Below, in pieces: positions 40,687 through 49,957 of a stretch of DNA of 64,000 nucleotides. Location: assembly GCA_038116745.1 (NCBI GenBank), contig JAYODW010000007.1, positions 54,856 through 118,855 on the forward strand, given 5' to 3'. This stretch comes from JAYODW01 sp038116745. GTDB taxonomy: Bacteria > Pseudomonadota > Gammaproteobacteria > Ga0077536. Under the pieces are notes generated by a model. It made no database searches and was not told the origin of the DNA. It was given only the letters and a program-made list of their open reading frames with translations. Each line of letters starts with the position of its first letter. The stretch's first letter is position 1. The position numbers were made by a program, and so were the translations under genes.

Positions 40687-41972
40687 TGGCTACCCTCCGC
40701 AATGCGCAGGGTCTGCTCTGCGGGCGCTGCAGCAGCGGGCATCGAGACCGGCCGCGGTACGGCGCGCTCGGTGGCCGGCATCGGCTGCGGGTACCAGTGA
40801 TCCTCGTGCTCCTGCCAGAGGCCGCGCACCTCAGGGATCACTTTCTCGGCGAACAGACGGGTTGACTGCTGGCAGAGTTCGCTGGGCATGTCCCCGAAGT
40901 GCAGCAGGCAGACGAGGTGTCCAACCCTGAGCGTCCCGGCCAGCCGCTCCACCTGCTCGGCGACGGATTCAGGACTCCCTGCAACGATGAAACCTTTCTC
41001 GATCATCTCCTCCCAGCTGAGCGCCGCGGCCTGGTTGAGTGCGGATGATTGGCCGGCCATCTGCGAGACCAGTCCGGCGCGGATGGTCGCCTCTGTGCGG
41101 TAGCCGGGCGCGTCCGCAAATCCGGGGTGGACGTGCAGGCAGCGGGAGAAGAAGTAGCGCGCGTGCGGTTCGTACAGACGCTTGGCTTCCGCATCGGTTT
41201 CTGCCACGCAGATCTGCTGCGCAAACGCCGCCTGGTAGGGATTGAAGGTCTGCCCGAGAGTCTCCATGCGCTGCCAGAAACCGTCCATAAGCTGCGCCCC
41301 GCGCACATACCCCTGGAAAGACAGATAGCTGTAGTTGTAGCGGTGCTCTGCGCAGAAGTCCCAGGTTTCGACCGAGCCGCCACCGGGGATCCAGATGGGC
41401 GGTGGGTCCTGGATGGGTCTGGGCCACAGGTTCACGTAGCGCAGCTTGTAGTGCTTGCCGTTCCAGGCGAAGACGTCCGGATCGGACCAGGCGCGGCGGA
41501 CCAGGTCGTGGGCCTCAAGGTATTGCTCGCGCAGGGTTGCGGGGTTGACGCCGCAGGCATAGTTGTCGTCCATCGAGCTTCCCACCGGGAAACCAGAGAT
41601 CAGACGGCCGCCGGACATGCAGTCGATCATGGCCATCTCCTCGGCCACGCGGGTCGGCGGGTTGTACAGGGCCAGCGATTGGCCGAGCAGCAGGATCGCA
41701 GCACGGTGTGTGCGCCGGGACAGGGTCGCGGCCATGAGCTGCGGCGAGGGCATCAGCCCGTAGGCGTTCTGATGATGCTCATTGATCCCAAGACCGTCGT
41801 AGCCGACGTCCTCGGCCAGCTCCAGCAGGTCAAGGTATTCGTTGTAGATGCGATTGGCCTTCACCGGGTCGAACAGGCGCGAGTCGACGTCGACCCAGAC
41901 GCTGCGGTGCTTTTCGGTGAAGTCGTCCGGCAGGTAGGGCCAGGGCATGAGATTGAACCAGTGAAATTTCAT
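40683..41972 (-). CDS. LLM-class flavin-dependent monooxygenase
   Basis: A 429-residue, longer LLM enzyme of the bacterial luciferase alpha-subunit-like group. It starts MKFHWFNLMPWPYLPDDF, then SVWVDVDSRLFDPVKAN, AEDVGYDGLGINEHHQNAYGLMPSPQLMAATLSRRTHRAAILLLGQSLAL (FMN and substrate pocket), and GRLISGFPVGSSMDD. A reductase gene is not adjacent, so reduced flavin comes from elsewhere. It is coupled to the hydrolase at 39889. Confidence 0.9.
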   Translation of the reverse strand: MKFHWFNLMPWPYLPDDFTEKHRSVWVDVDSRLFDPVKANRIYNEYLDLLELAEDVGYDGLGINEHHQNAYGLMPSPQLMAATLSRRTHRAAILLLGQSLALYNPPTRVAEEMAMIDCMSGGRLISGFPVGSSMDDNYACGVNPATLREQYLEAHDLVRRAWSDPDVFAWNGKHYKLRYVNLWPRPIQDPPPIWIPGGGSVETWDFCAEHRYNYSYLSFQGYVRGAQLMDGFWQRMETLGQTFNPYQAAFAQQICVAETDAEAKRLYEPHARYFFSRCLHVHPGFADAPGYRTEATIRAGLVSQMAGQSSALNQAAALSWEEMIEKGFIVAGSPESVAEQVERLAGTLRVGHLVCLLHFGDMPSELCQQSTRLFAEKVIPEVRGLWQEHEDHWYPQPMPATERAVPRPVSMPAAAAPAEQTLRIAEGSQ

Positions 41973-42056
41973 CCGGGAAATCTCCAGTGCAGTTGGCGGG
42001 GGCCGGGCTGCGGACCCGGCCCCGCGGGTAGGGCGAGCGGCTCTCGCAGCGCGATG

Positions 42057-42461
42057 TCAGCCGCCCAGCAGCTTCAGCGTCCAGAGTATGGCGACGACGA
42101 TCTGAACGCTGAAGAACGTCGCCCGCGCCAGTACCGCCGGCACGCTGGTTGAGGCCAGGTGTACGATCGACTGTGCGATGCGGGCGCCGAGGAAAATCAT
42201 CGCCAAGCCGTCAGTCACTGCGGACTGTCCGGTGGCCAGCGCGTAGAGCAGTATCCCGACGGGCAGAACCAGCCATTCCAGAGCATTTCCGTGGGCGCGG
42301 GTTGCCCGCTGGCCCAGCGCCGAGAGCTCGTTGCCGTCCTGGGTGAAGGTGTTCACGGCATGCCCGCCCAGCATGGCCGTGGTGCGTACTGTGAGTAGCA
42401 CGAGGGTAAGTAAGAGTGCCCAGGCGATAAGCCCGAGCAGGCAGGTTGCGCTTGCAGTCAT
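42057..42461 (-). CDS. MAPEG-family membrane protein
   Basis: A 134-residue protein with four hydrophobic helices, and the MAPEG block QRATRAHGNALEWLVLPVGILLYAL with RATRAHGN. FLGARIAQSIVHLASTS follows. Bacterial MAPEG proteins resemble eukaryotic microsomal glutathione transferases but are often uncharacterised. It sits between the 1209-residue flavoprotein gene (111 bases away) and the LLM gene on the same strand. Confidence 0.87.
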   Translation of the reverse strand: MTASATCLLGLIAWALLLTLVLLTVRTTAMLGGHAVNTFTQDGNELSALGQRATRAHGNALEWLVLPVGILLYALATGQSAVTDGLAMIFLGARIAQSIVHLASTSVPAVLARATFFSVQIVVAILWTLKLLGG

Positions 42462-42571
42462 GGTGAAACTCTCCGGTTGTGGCTATTTGAGGCCCGGCGC
42501 CTGATGCGCCCGACCGCCGCCGGAGCATAGCCGTGTGCAGTGCACAAACTCACGCTGCGCGTGGGTGCTCC

Positions 42572-45500
42572 TCAGCCGGCGCCGCGGTTAAGCAGATGGT
42601 CCAGCCACTGATTGGAAAGTTTCTCCTGCATTGAGTTCTGCCGCAGGCGGGCGCGGAGGTTGGTGAAGTCCACCTGATCGAGGGGTTGATCCTGGTTGTA
42701 GCAGGAGTACACGAACGAGACTTCGCCACTGTCCGGGTCCACGTGTTTGCACAGGCACTGCGCGCATACGCCCTTCATCATGCACTGCATCGGCGAATTG
42801 ATAGATCCGATCGCGATGTGGTCTGCCTTCAGATAGGGCGCGAGGACTTCGTGCCGGGCGCGTTTCACCGCCGCCATCATGGCATCGGAGCCGATGACGA
42901 TCAGCTCATCTGCCGAGTCGAGCGGGATCGTGACATCGCCGAGCTCACCCCGCGCGTAGGCCAGCATGCTCTGCACGACGTTGCCGACAAAGCTGCAGTC
43001 CTGGGGCCTTCCGCTGGGGATCGGTTCGACGTCGGTGCCCGGGTCCACGGCCCAGACCACGACGTCGGCCGCAGCCTCGATATCGGCCATCTTGAAGACA
43101 TCCTGGGCACGCTTGTAGCCGGCGAAGTAGAGCACCCGGTTGCCGGCCGCGCGCAGCGCCTTGCCAATCGAGAACAGCACGGCATTACCGAGTCCGCCGC
43201 CTATGAGTAGGACGGTGCGGTCGCGGGCAATATGCGTCGGCGCGCCGGTGACGCCCATCACGACCAGCGGATCGCCAGGGCGACAGCGCGCGAGCAGACG
43301 CGAGGAAGCGCCCATCTCCAGCGCGATCAGCGAGATCAGTCCACGCGCTTTATCGACCCAGGCGCCGGTCAGGGCAAGGCCTTCCGGGCTGAGCGTCGTG
43401 CCCTCAATGCGCGGGGAAAATGCCTGTGGATTCTGCACACGGTAGAACTGCCCCGGCTCGAATTTTTCCGCTGCCGCGGCGGCGTGCACGATGACTTCGA
43501 TGATGGTCGGCGTCAGGCGATTGACCGCAACGATGGTTGCGATGAGTGCTTCATCCAGAGCCTGGAAGAAACGCCTCAGGTCGACCTCACGCTGCGGCTG
43601 TGCGGCCGGATCGAGTGCCTCCAGATCAGCGGTAAAACCGGCAACAACATACGGATAGCCGTCGCGGGCGCTGGCCATTGCCTTGACAACATTGCCCGCA
43701 TAGACCGGATGATTGTCGCCGTAGAAACTCACCGTCCGCCCAGCGTGCTGGTAGGAGGTCAGCGGGGCAGGGGATGCCAGTTTGGGTGTGGTGGGACTGG
43801 CGGGGTCGACCGCGGTCAGCACCCCGTCGCGCCATTCGTGGCGGCGGAAAAACTTTCCGTCAAGGTCGAATGTTCCGGGATGCTCCTGCTCGTAGATGGT
43901 GTTCGGTGAGGTGCCCGCGGCGACGAACAGGCTGCGCAGCGGCAGCTCGACTTCGCGTGGTTCCGCATCGGGCTGTCGGTGCTCAAAGCGCACCGCGCAG
44001 AGCGCGCCATGTTCGTCGGACAGAGCCTCCAGCGGGTTCATCCAGGGTGCGATCTCGATGCCTTCAGCCAGCGCCTCATTGACCTCTTCGTGGTTCTGCC
44101 GGTACGCCGGCGAATCATTCAGCGCTTTCCGGTAGAACAGCGTGACGCCGCCCCAGCCGGCCACCAGTGCGGCGAGGTCGGGAGCCTCCCCGGCGGCGGC
44201 GGCCCGTTCACGCTCCCGCTGTACCGCTGCGGCGTGCGCCAGCGCCTCATCGAGGATTTCAAGTTCCTCCGCATCGTAGCGTCCGCGCACAGCCTCAACG
44301 CCGAGATCGGCGGTCAGTCGTTCGTAGCGGTGCTGGATTTTTTCGACCTGGCGTGGGTAGTAGGCCACGAGCTCGGTGGCGGTATCGACGGCAGTCAGCC
44401 CGCCGCCGATGACGCCCGCGGGCAGACGCACCTGCAGATTGGCCAGAGAGGCATTCTGCGCCGCGCCGGTCAGCTGCAGCGCCATCAGGAAATCTGACGC
44501 CTTACGCACGCCCCGGATGAGGTTGTTCTTGATGTCGATGACCGATGGCTTACCGGCACCTGTAGCGAGTGCAACATGGTCGAAACCGAACGCCCAGGCA
44601 TCTTCCAGGGTGATGCTGCCGCCGAAACGAACCCCGCCGTAGGCGCGGAAGGTGCGCCGTCGCAGCAGGGTCAGGTAGATCACTTTCAGGAAATTCTTAT
44701 CCCACCGGACGGTGATGCCGTACTCCGCGACGCCGCCGAAACCGTTGACTGTACGTTGATCGAGGTCTTCATAGAGGGAGTGGAAGTCCCGCACCGGTCG
44801 CGGCGGTGAGGTCGGCGATCCCGTGAGTTCGTCCGGCAGCGGCTCGAGCTTCAGCGCGTCAATCCCGACCACCGCAAAACCCTCGTTGAGCAGGTAGTGC
44901 GCCAGGGTGTAGCCGGCCGGGCCGAGGCCGGCAACCAGGACGCGCTTGCCGTTGTAGGGCAGCAGGTACGGACGTTTGACGTTAAGCGGGTTCCAGCGCG
45001 TCAGCAGCGCGTATATCTCGAATCCCCAGGGCAGCTCAAGGACGTCGGTCAGCACCCCGGTTTCAACCTGCGGAATGTTGACCGGTTCGGTCTTCTGGTA
45101 GATGCAGGCTTTCATGCAGTCGTTGCAGATGCGGTGGCCAGTGCCCGGACACATCGGGTTGTCAATCACGATCAGCGCGAGCGCGCCGATGTTGTCGCCG
45201 CCGCGCTTCACGACGTGCATTTCCGAGATTTTTTCGCCCAGCGGGCAGCCGGTTACCGCGACGCCGAGGGGGTTGATTTTGAAGCCCCCTTCTTTGCGAT
45301 TGGGCATGCCTTTGGAGCAGGTGTCGTTGTCCCGGTCGTGGCAGTAGATGCAGTGATCGACCTCGTAAAGTACGCGCCGCTGGCCGAAGCGCGGATCGGT
45401 CAGCGAAAAACCGTCGCGTCGTCTTCGCCGGTCGGGATCTGCTACCCGCACCGTGTATCCCGTGCGGTCGCGCTCAGGATGATGCACCAGATGCTGCACG

Positions 45501-46201
45501 TCGGTTCTGGCGGGCTGGCGGAAACTGACCCAGTCAGCGGTCTGCGGGGCGAAGTCCGGAATGTTCTGAACACAATGGCACCAGCGTTCCAGGGCGTCTC
45601 TGGCCGCCGCAAGGAGGGCGTCGTCTGAGGTCAGTGCAGCCCACTCCGGCAGCGCATCGCGCAGGCGGGCGAGAAAACGCTGCGGCAGTTTCTCCTGTCC
45701 GCTGAGCACAGCCGCAGCGCGTGCGGCCAGATACTCCTCGTCATCCGGGAGACGGGCGCCTTCCCGTGCAGCCGTGCCGAGTGCGCGGAACTGCCGGCTC
45801 AGACCGTCATGGTCGTAGGTCGATGGATCATCCTGTTTGCGCGATTTGGCCAGCGGCGCAATGAAGTTGTTGCGGAATCCGAGGATGACGGCATCCTCGT
45901 CCTGGATCAGCGCGCGCTGCGCCTCCCACGCCGCTTCAACCCGGAACAAACGCGCGATGAAACGCCCGAGGTGCGGCGCGGTTTCGGTGAGCAGCTCAGA
46001 GATGGCTTCCGGCCCCAGCGCGCTCCCCTGTGATGCCCGGTAGGCGGCGAAGCGTTCCGCGAGGGCGGCATCGGCCGTGGCCAGCGCCGCGCAGAACTGC
46101 TGATCCAGACGCGCCAGTGCGGCCGGCTCATAGAGATCGTGATAGGTGAAACCCGGGAGTCCCAGGTTGAGCTCGTGGGGCTCGGTTCCGCTTGATGACA
46201 T
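42572..46201 (-). CDS. Multidomain Fe-S flavoprotein (GltD-like oxidoreductase with PyrK-like C-terminal reductase)
   Basis: A 1209-residue fusion. Residues 1-270 form an N-terminal region I cannot assign. Cys 284, 287, 295 and 319, then 351, 359, 362 and 366 (CIYCHDRDNDTC, TGCPLG, CPGTGHRICNDCMKAC), form Fe-S-type clusters like the adapter of glutamate synthase small subunit. Residues 419-446 (KRVLVAGLGPAGYTLAHYLL) start an FAD/NAD Rossmann domain. The C-terminus is PyrK/ferredoxin-reductase-like with GGGLGNAVLF and Cys 1140, 1146, 1149 and 1167, a plausible 2Fe-2S site. Similar long proteins are annotated only as pyridine nucleotide-disulfide oxidoreductases. It is the last gene of the RND-CNBD operon. 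Confidence 0.85.
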   Translation of the reverse strand: MSSSGTEPHELNLGLPGFTYHDLYEPAALARLDQQFCAALATADAALAERFAAYRASQGSALGPEAISELLTETAPHLGRFIARLFRVEAAWEAQRALIQDEDAVILGFRNNFIAPLAKSRKQDDPSTYDHDGLSRQFRALGTAAREGARLPDDEEYLAARAAAVLSGQEKLPQRFLARLRDALPEWAALTSDDALLAAARDALERWCHCVQNIPDFAPQTADWVSFRQPARTDVQHLVHHPERDRTGYTVRVADPDRRRRRDGFSLTDPRFGQRRVLYEVDHCIYCHDRDNDTCSKGMPNRKEGGFKINPLGVAVTGCPLGEKISEMHVVKRGGDNIGALALIVIDNPMCPGTGHRICNDCMKACIYQKTEPVNIPQVETGVLTDVLELPWGFEIYALLTRWNPLNVKRPYLLPYNGKRVLVAGLGPAGYTLAHYLLNEGFAVVGIDALKLEPLPDELTGSPTSPPRPVRDFHSLYEDLDQRTVNGFGGVAEYGITVRWDKNFLKVIYLTLLRRRTFRAYGGVRFGGSITLEDAWAFGFDHVALATGAGKPSVIDIKNNLIRGVRKASDFLMALQLTGAAQNASLANLQVRLPAGVIGGGLTAVDTATELVAYYPRQVEKIQHRYERLTADLGVEAVRGRYDAEELEILDEALAHAAAVQRERERAAAAGEAPDLAALVAGWGGVTLFYRKALNDSPAYRQNHEEVNEALAEGIEIAPWMNPLEALSDEHGALCAVRFEHRQPDAEPREVELPLRSLFVAAGTSPNTIYEQEHPGTFDLDGKFFRRHEWRDGVLTAVDPASPTTPKLASPAPLTSYQHAGRTVSFYGDNHPVYAGNVVKAMASARDGYPYVVAGFTADLEALDPAAQPQREVDLRRFFQALDEALIATIVAVNRLTPTIIEVIVHAAAAAEKFEPGQFYRVQNPQAFSPRIEGTTLSPEGLALTGAWVDKARGLISLIALEMGASSRLLARCRPGDPLVVMGVTGAPTHIARDRTVLLIGGGLGNAVLFSIGKALRAAGNRVLYFAGYKRAQDVFKMADIEAAADVVVWAVDPGTDVEPIPSGRPQDCSFVGNVVQSMLAYARGELGDVTIPLDSADELIVIGSDAMMAAVKRARHEVLAPYLKADHIAIGSINSPMQCMMKGVCAQCLCKHVDPDSGEVSFVYSCYNQDQPLDQVDFTNLRARLRQNSMQEKLSNQWLDHLLNRGAG

Positions 46202-46276
46202 CGTTTAGTCGTGCGTCCGCCGCGTAAGGGGGCCGCACGATACGGCAGCGCCTGATCTGCCGCAATCCGCGAGGGC

Positions 46277-47146
46277 TCAGCAGGCCTCGGGGTAGATCAC
46301 CAGCGTGCGTGCTTCGATGCTTTCACGCGGCTCTGCGCCGAGTGGCGTTGCGGACAGCGCAAATCCGGTGTGCGGTGTGAAACAACGATGGGCCTCGTCA
46401 CAGGAATCCCAGTTGAGCAGCAGCAGGACTTCCGAGGGCTGCATGGCGGACGCGTAGTACCAGCGGTGGGCCGCGTTGTGTCGCACTGAGTAGATTTCTC
46501 CGCTGTGACTCGGATTCTCGAGGTCGTTCTCGCCGAAATGGTGGATCATCGTCCGCGCAAAGTCGGCGGGCACCGTGCTGCGCGGGTCGCATACGGCGAG
46601 CGGCATATCCACGACGGGCCCACGGATCGGGCGCCAGACGTTGATCAGCGCGAGGTGACGCCCGAGCAGTTCCTCGCGGCCGGCCGCACGCAGTATTTCA
46701 GCGGCGCGACGCGGACCTGAGGTCGGGGTGTAGTCGACATGGGCAGCCTGGACCGGAGTGCGTACACCGGACTGACCGGCAGCGGCGCGGGCCGCGCTGC
46801 GCTGATTGTGATCGAACACCAGCACCTCTTCCGCGTTGAGTCGGCCGCGCAGCAGATCGCGCACCTCCGTGTAGTAATCAGCGCGGATAGCGTCGTTGTC
46901 CCACAGGTCTGGGACGGCTGTGGGCTGCGTCAACAGCTCGAAGCCATGCTGCTCGACGGTCGGAGCGGGCGACAGCCCGCGACAATCACGAATCTGAACA
47001 GGATGGACCTCGTGTTCTGGACGAACCAGCTGGCGACCGCTCGACAGAGGGTAGATGCGGTGCTCAGCCGGGCCCGTCCCGGCCGCGAGGTAGGCGATTG
47101 GCGCGCCGATGTCGCGTGCATCAGGTGACATGGGTGGCGTACTCAT
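46277..47146 (-). CDS. CmcJ/NvfI-family oxidoreductase
   Basis: A 289-residue protein related to CmcJ (cephamycin) and NvfI-type proteins of fungal clusters. The conserved zones are VLVFDHNQRSAARAAAG, AHVDYTPTSGPRRAAEIL with the H-x-D expected for iron binding, LINVWRPIRGPVVDMPLAVCD, and HRWYYASAMQPSEVLLLLNWDS. The family is thought to contain 2-oxoglutarate/iron-type oxygenases and related chemistry. The assignment of an oxygenase reaction here is inference. The gene starts 8 bases after the RND-CNBD stop, so the two are co-transcribed. Confidence 0.85.
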   Translation of the reverse strand: MSTPPMSPDARDIGAPIAYLAAGTGPAEHRIYPLSSGRQLVRPEHEVHPVQIRDCRGLSPAPTVEQHGFELLTQPTAVPDLWDNDAIRADYYTEVRDLLRGRLNAEEVLVFDHNQRSAARAAAGQSGVRTPVQAAHVDYTPTSGPRRAAEILRAAGREELLGRHLALINVWRPIRGPVVDMPLAVCDPRSTVPADFARTMIHHFGENDLENPSHSGEIYSVRHNAAHRWYYASAMQPSEVLLLLNWDSCDEAHRCFTPHTGFALSATPLGAEPRESIEARTLVIYPEAC

Positions 47147-47154
47147 GAGGCATT

Positions 47155-49902
47155 TCAGCGGGTGTTCATGGACTGCAGCAGACGGCCGTGGGATTCGAGC
47201 AGGCGGGCACCCAGGACGACGGAAATGTTCTGGTGCAGCTTGGCCGCGATGCGCGGGTAGAAACGCAGCCCTTTGCTGGTGCTTTCTGAATCCAGCCTGA
47301 CGACCGTGAGGGGTTCTGACGCCCGGATGGTCGCGGTTCGTTCAACACCCTGGCCGGAAAACCCGATCTCCCCCACCAGGTCGCCGGGGCCGATTTCATC
47401 GATGTCGAGATTCTCTCCCTCACGCGCGATGCTGACGGTCGCGTGCCCGCTGAGAATGACGTACATCCCGCTGGACACCGTACCCTGTTGAATGACGACA
47501 TCGCCGGCGGCAAAAGATTCGATATTCGACAGGACGACGACTTTTTTGACCGCAAACGGGGACATGTTGCGGAACAGCGGGCAGTTAACCAGCACCTCGC
47601 GGTCGAGTTCGAGGGCGACGATGTCCCACACTGTTGCCAGCCGCAGATGCATCAGCAGGATCGGCATCAACAGCAGGTCGGCGACGGCGGCATAAATCAT
47701 CGTGGCGGCAGCCAGGATCCCGAACTGCGAGATGATGCTGAAGTTGGACAGCGCCAGCGCGCCGAATCCGCAGGTCAGCGCGATCGAAGTTGAAATGATG
47801 GGCACTGCTTCGCCGCGGACCGTGGCGCGCACCGCGTCGCGCTCGTCGAGGTGACGTTTGCTTTCGGTCCCGAAGCGGGTCATCAGGTGGATGGTGTCGT
47901 CGACCGCAATGCCAATGGCGATGGCGGCCACCATGGCCGTGCCGGGATTCAGCGGTACACCCAGCCAGCCCATGATGCCGAAGTTGATCACGATCGGGAT
48001 CAGGTTAGGCACCAGCGCCAGCGCGCCGGCCAGCCAGGAGGTGTAGAGGAAAGAGAACAGGCCGAAGATGATCAGCAGGATCAGAGCCAGCGAGGAAATC
48101 TGGCCCTCCATGAGGGAAGCCGCCGCGCGATTGACCATGAGGTTTTTACCAGTGAACGCCGCGCTGACCCGGTCGCCAAGCAGACCGGGCAGGATCTCCT
48201 GCAGGTCGTCGACCGCCTGATTCAGTTTCACGGAGTCCGTGATGTCGTGTCGAACGGAGATGCGGGCGGTGCGGTAGTCCTCGGTCACGAAGGTTTTCAG
48301 ATCATCACGGGTCAGGGTCGACAGGTAGAGATCCAGATCATCCTGCTGATCAGGCACCGCAAAGTAGGTTTTGTTGCCCGCGTTCATTTCCTGGTGCATG
48401 AGCTTGAGGATGGTCGCCAGCGACAGAGTCTTGTCGTAGATCCCCTGCCGATCGAGCAGGTCCTGTACTGACGCCAGTTTGGACAGACCTTCCGGGGTCC
48501 GGAAATAGTCGCTCTGCTCCGCGCGCAGGACGACGCTGAAAACCTGCAGACCAGCGAGCTCGTCATGCATGCGGTGCGCGTTTCGGACAAATTCGTGATC
48601 TGCCGGGAAATAGGACAGCGGATCGTTGTTAACGTAAATATCGAAAGACTTGTAACCGAACCAGAGCAGGAGACCGACGCCAGCCGCTACCACGATGACC
48701 GGCGCGCGTTCGGTGATGGCTTCAACCGCGCGCAGGATCAGTCCGACGGCGCCACGGGGCTGGCCTGACTGGAGGCCGAGGGCGCTGTGGCGCGGACCGG
48801 TCCAGCGGAGCAGTAGCGGTACCGCCAGTACAGTCACCAGAAAATTCGCCAGCATGGCGAAGGCACTGGCTATGGCGAATTCGAAGATCAGAGGAATATC
48901 CGTGATCACGTTGGCGGCGAAGCCGATGGCTGTCGTCATGGACGTGATCAGGACCGGCAGCCCGACGTGATGCGCCATGTGGGCGATCGCGCGGGCACGG
49001 ATGTCGGGCTGGCCCTCTTCCAGCCCCTCAAAATAAGAGGACACCATGTGCACGTCCTCAACCGCGCCGATAACGATGATCAGAGCGGGGATCATTGCGG
49101 TCAGCAAGGTGATGGGAATGCCGGCTGCGGCCATGAATCCCAGGGTCCAGACGACGCTGATCGCGGCTGTGATGAGTGGGATCGGCACCACACGGATGGA
49201 GCGCAGAAAGAGCAGGATAATCACGACCAGCAGCCCCAGCGACAGCGGCAGCAGATCTTTCAGATCCTGGGACAGGCCCCGGTCTATCTCCGAGTTAAGA
49301 CGTGGCCGGCCGAGCTGGAAGACTACTTCGAAATCCGCGCGCAGTGGGGCGAGATACCCCTCGATGAGATCGAAGATCCGGAGCTCGTAGGTGGGGTCTT
49401 CGGGATGACTGGCGTAGCTGAGGTTGATTGATGTCGCAAGGCCGTCAGCGGAGATGTAGCTCCGCCGCATGATGGGGCTGTATTCGGCATCGTCGCGCAG
49501 CGTCGCGATCTGTGCGGCGTCTTTGGGGATCAGCGTGGCCAGCGGACCTGCTTCGACATAGTCGCCCTTGTCGCGGATATTGGTCGCGCTGAGCAGGCTG
49601 CTGACGCTGGTGATCTCGGGTGTGTCCTCCAGGTCGAAAGTGAGCTGTTGCAGCTGCCGCAAGCGGTCGTAGGTCCATAGGTCCGGCGCGCGTAGAAAGA
49701 TCACCACCGACTGTTCGGCGCCGAAGTCTTCCTGCATGCGCTGAAAATCGGACCAGCCCCGATCGTTCTGACTGACGAGGCGGTCGTCGCTGCGGTCAAT
49801 CTTGAGATGCGGGAGCTCGAACAGCGCCGCCGCAGTCGCCACCACGAGTATTAGGAGCGCCCACAGGCGTCCCTTAGGTCCGGCTGACAGCAAACGTTCC
49901 AT
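47155..49902 (-). CDS. MMPL/RND-family exporter with C-terminal cyclic-nucleotide-binding domain
   Basis: A 915-residue inner-membrane permease with about twelve hydrophobic helices in two halves, each preceded by a periplasmic loop. Acidic residues sit in the two core helices: IVIGAVEDVHM (first half) and AIGIAVDDTIHLMTRF (second half), typical of MMPL/RND proton relays. Residues about 775-895 form a CNBD: IESFAAGDVVIQQGTVSSGMYVILSGHATV, then DLVGEIGFSGQGVERTATIRA with Gly844-Glu845 and Arg855 at the phosphate-binding cassette positions. AGGAGG precedes the ATG. It is the first gene of an operon with CmcJ-like and flavoprotein genes. Substrate unknown, probably a lipid or steroid-like molecule. 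Confidence 0.9.
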   Translation of the reverse strand: MERLLSAGPKGRLWALLILVVATAAALFELPHLKIDRSDDRLVSQNDRGWSDFQRMQEDFGAEQSVVIFLRAPDLWTYDRLRQLQQLTFDLEDTPEITSVSSLLSATNIRDKGDYVEAGPLATLIPKDAAQIATLRDDAEYSPIMRRSYISADGLATSINLSYASHPEDPTYELRIFDLIEGYLAPLRADFEVVFQLGRPRLNSEIDRGLSQDLKDLLPLSLGLLVVIILLFLRSIRVVPIPLITAAISVVWTLGFMAAAGIPITLLTAMIPALIIVIGAVEDVHMVSSYFEGLEEGQPDIRARAIAHMAHHVGLPVLITSMTTAIGFAANVITDIPLIFEFAIASAFAMLANFLVTVLAVPLLLRWTGPRHSALGLQSGQPRGAVGLILRAVEAITERAPVIVVAAGVGLLLWFGYKSFDIYVNNDPLSYFPADHEFVRNAHRMHDELAGLQVFSVVLRAEQSDYFRTPEGLSKLASVQDLLDRQGIYDKTLSLATILKLMHQEMNAGNKTYFAVPDQQDDLDLYLSTLTRDDLKTFVTEDYRTARISVRHDITDSVKLNQAVDDLQEILPGLLGDRVSAAFTGKNLMVNRAAASLMEGQISSLALILLIIFGLFSFLYTSWLAGALALVPNLIPIVINFGIMGWLGVPLNPGTAMVAAIAIGIAVDDTIHLMTRFGTESKRHLDERDAVRATVRGEAVPIISTSIALTCGFGALALSNFSIISQFGILAAATMIYAAVADLLLMPILLMHLRLATVWDIVALELDREVLVNCPLFRNMSPFAVKKVVVLSNIESFAAGDVVIQQGTVSSGMYVILSGHATVSIAREGENLDIDEIGPGDLVGEIGFSGQGVERTATIRASEPLTVVRLDSESTSKGLRFYPRIAAKLHQNISVVLGARLLESHGRLLQSMNTR

Positions 49903-49957
49903 GGCGGGTGACCTCCGGCGCGGGGGAGCAGGTCCAGCGTCGACGCGGGATCTTAGT

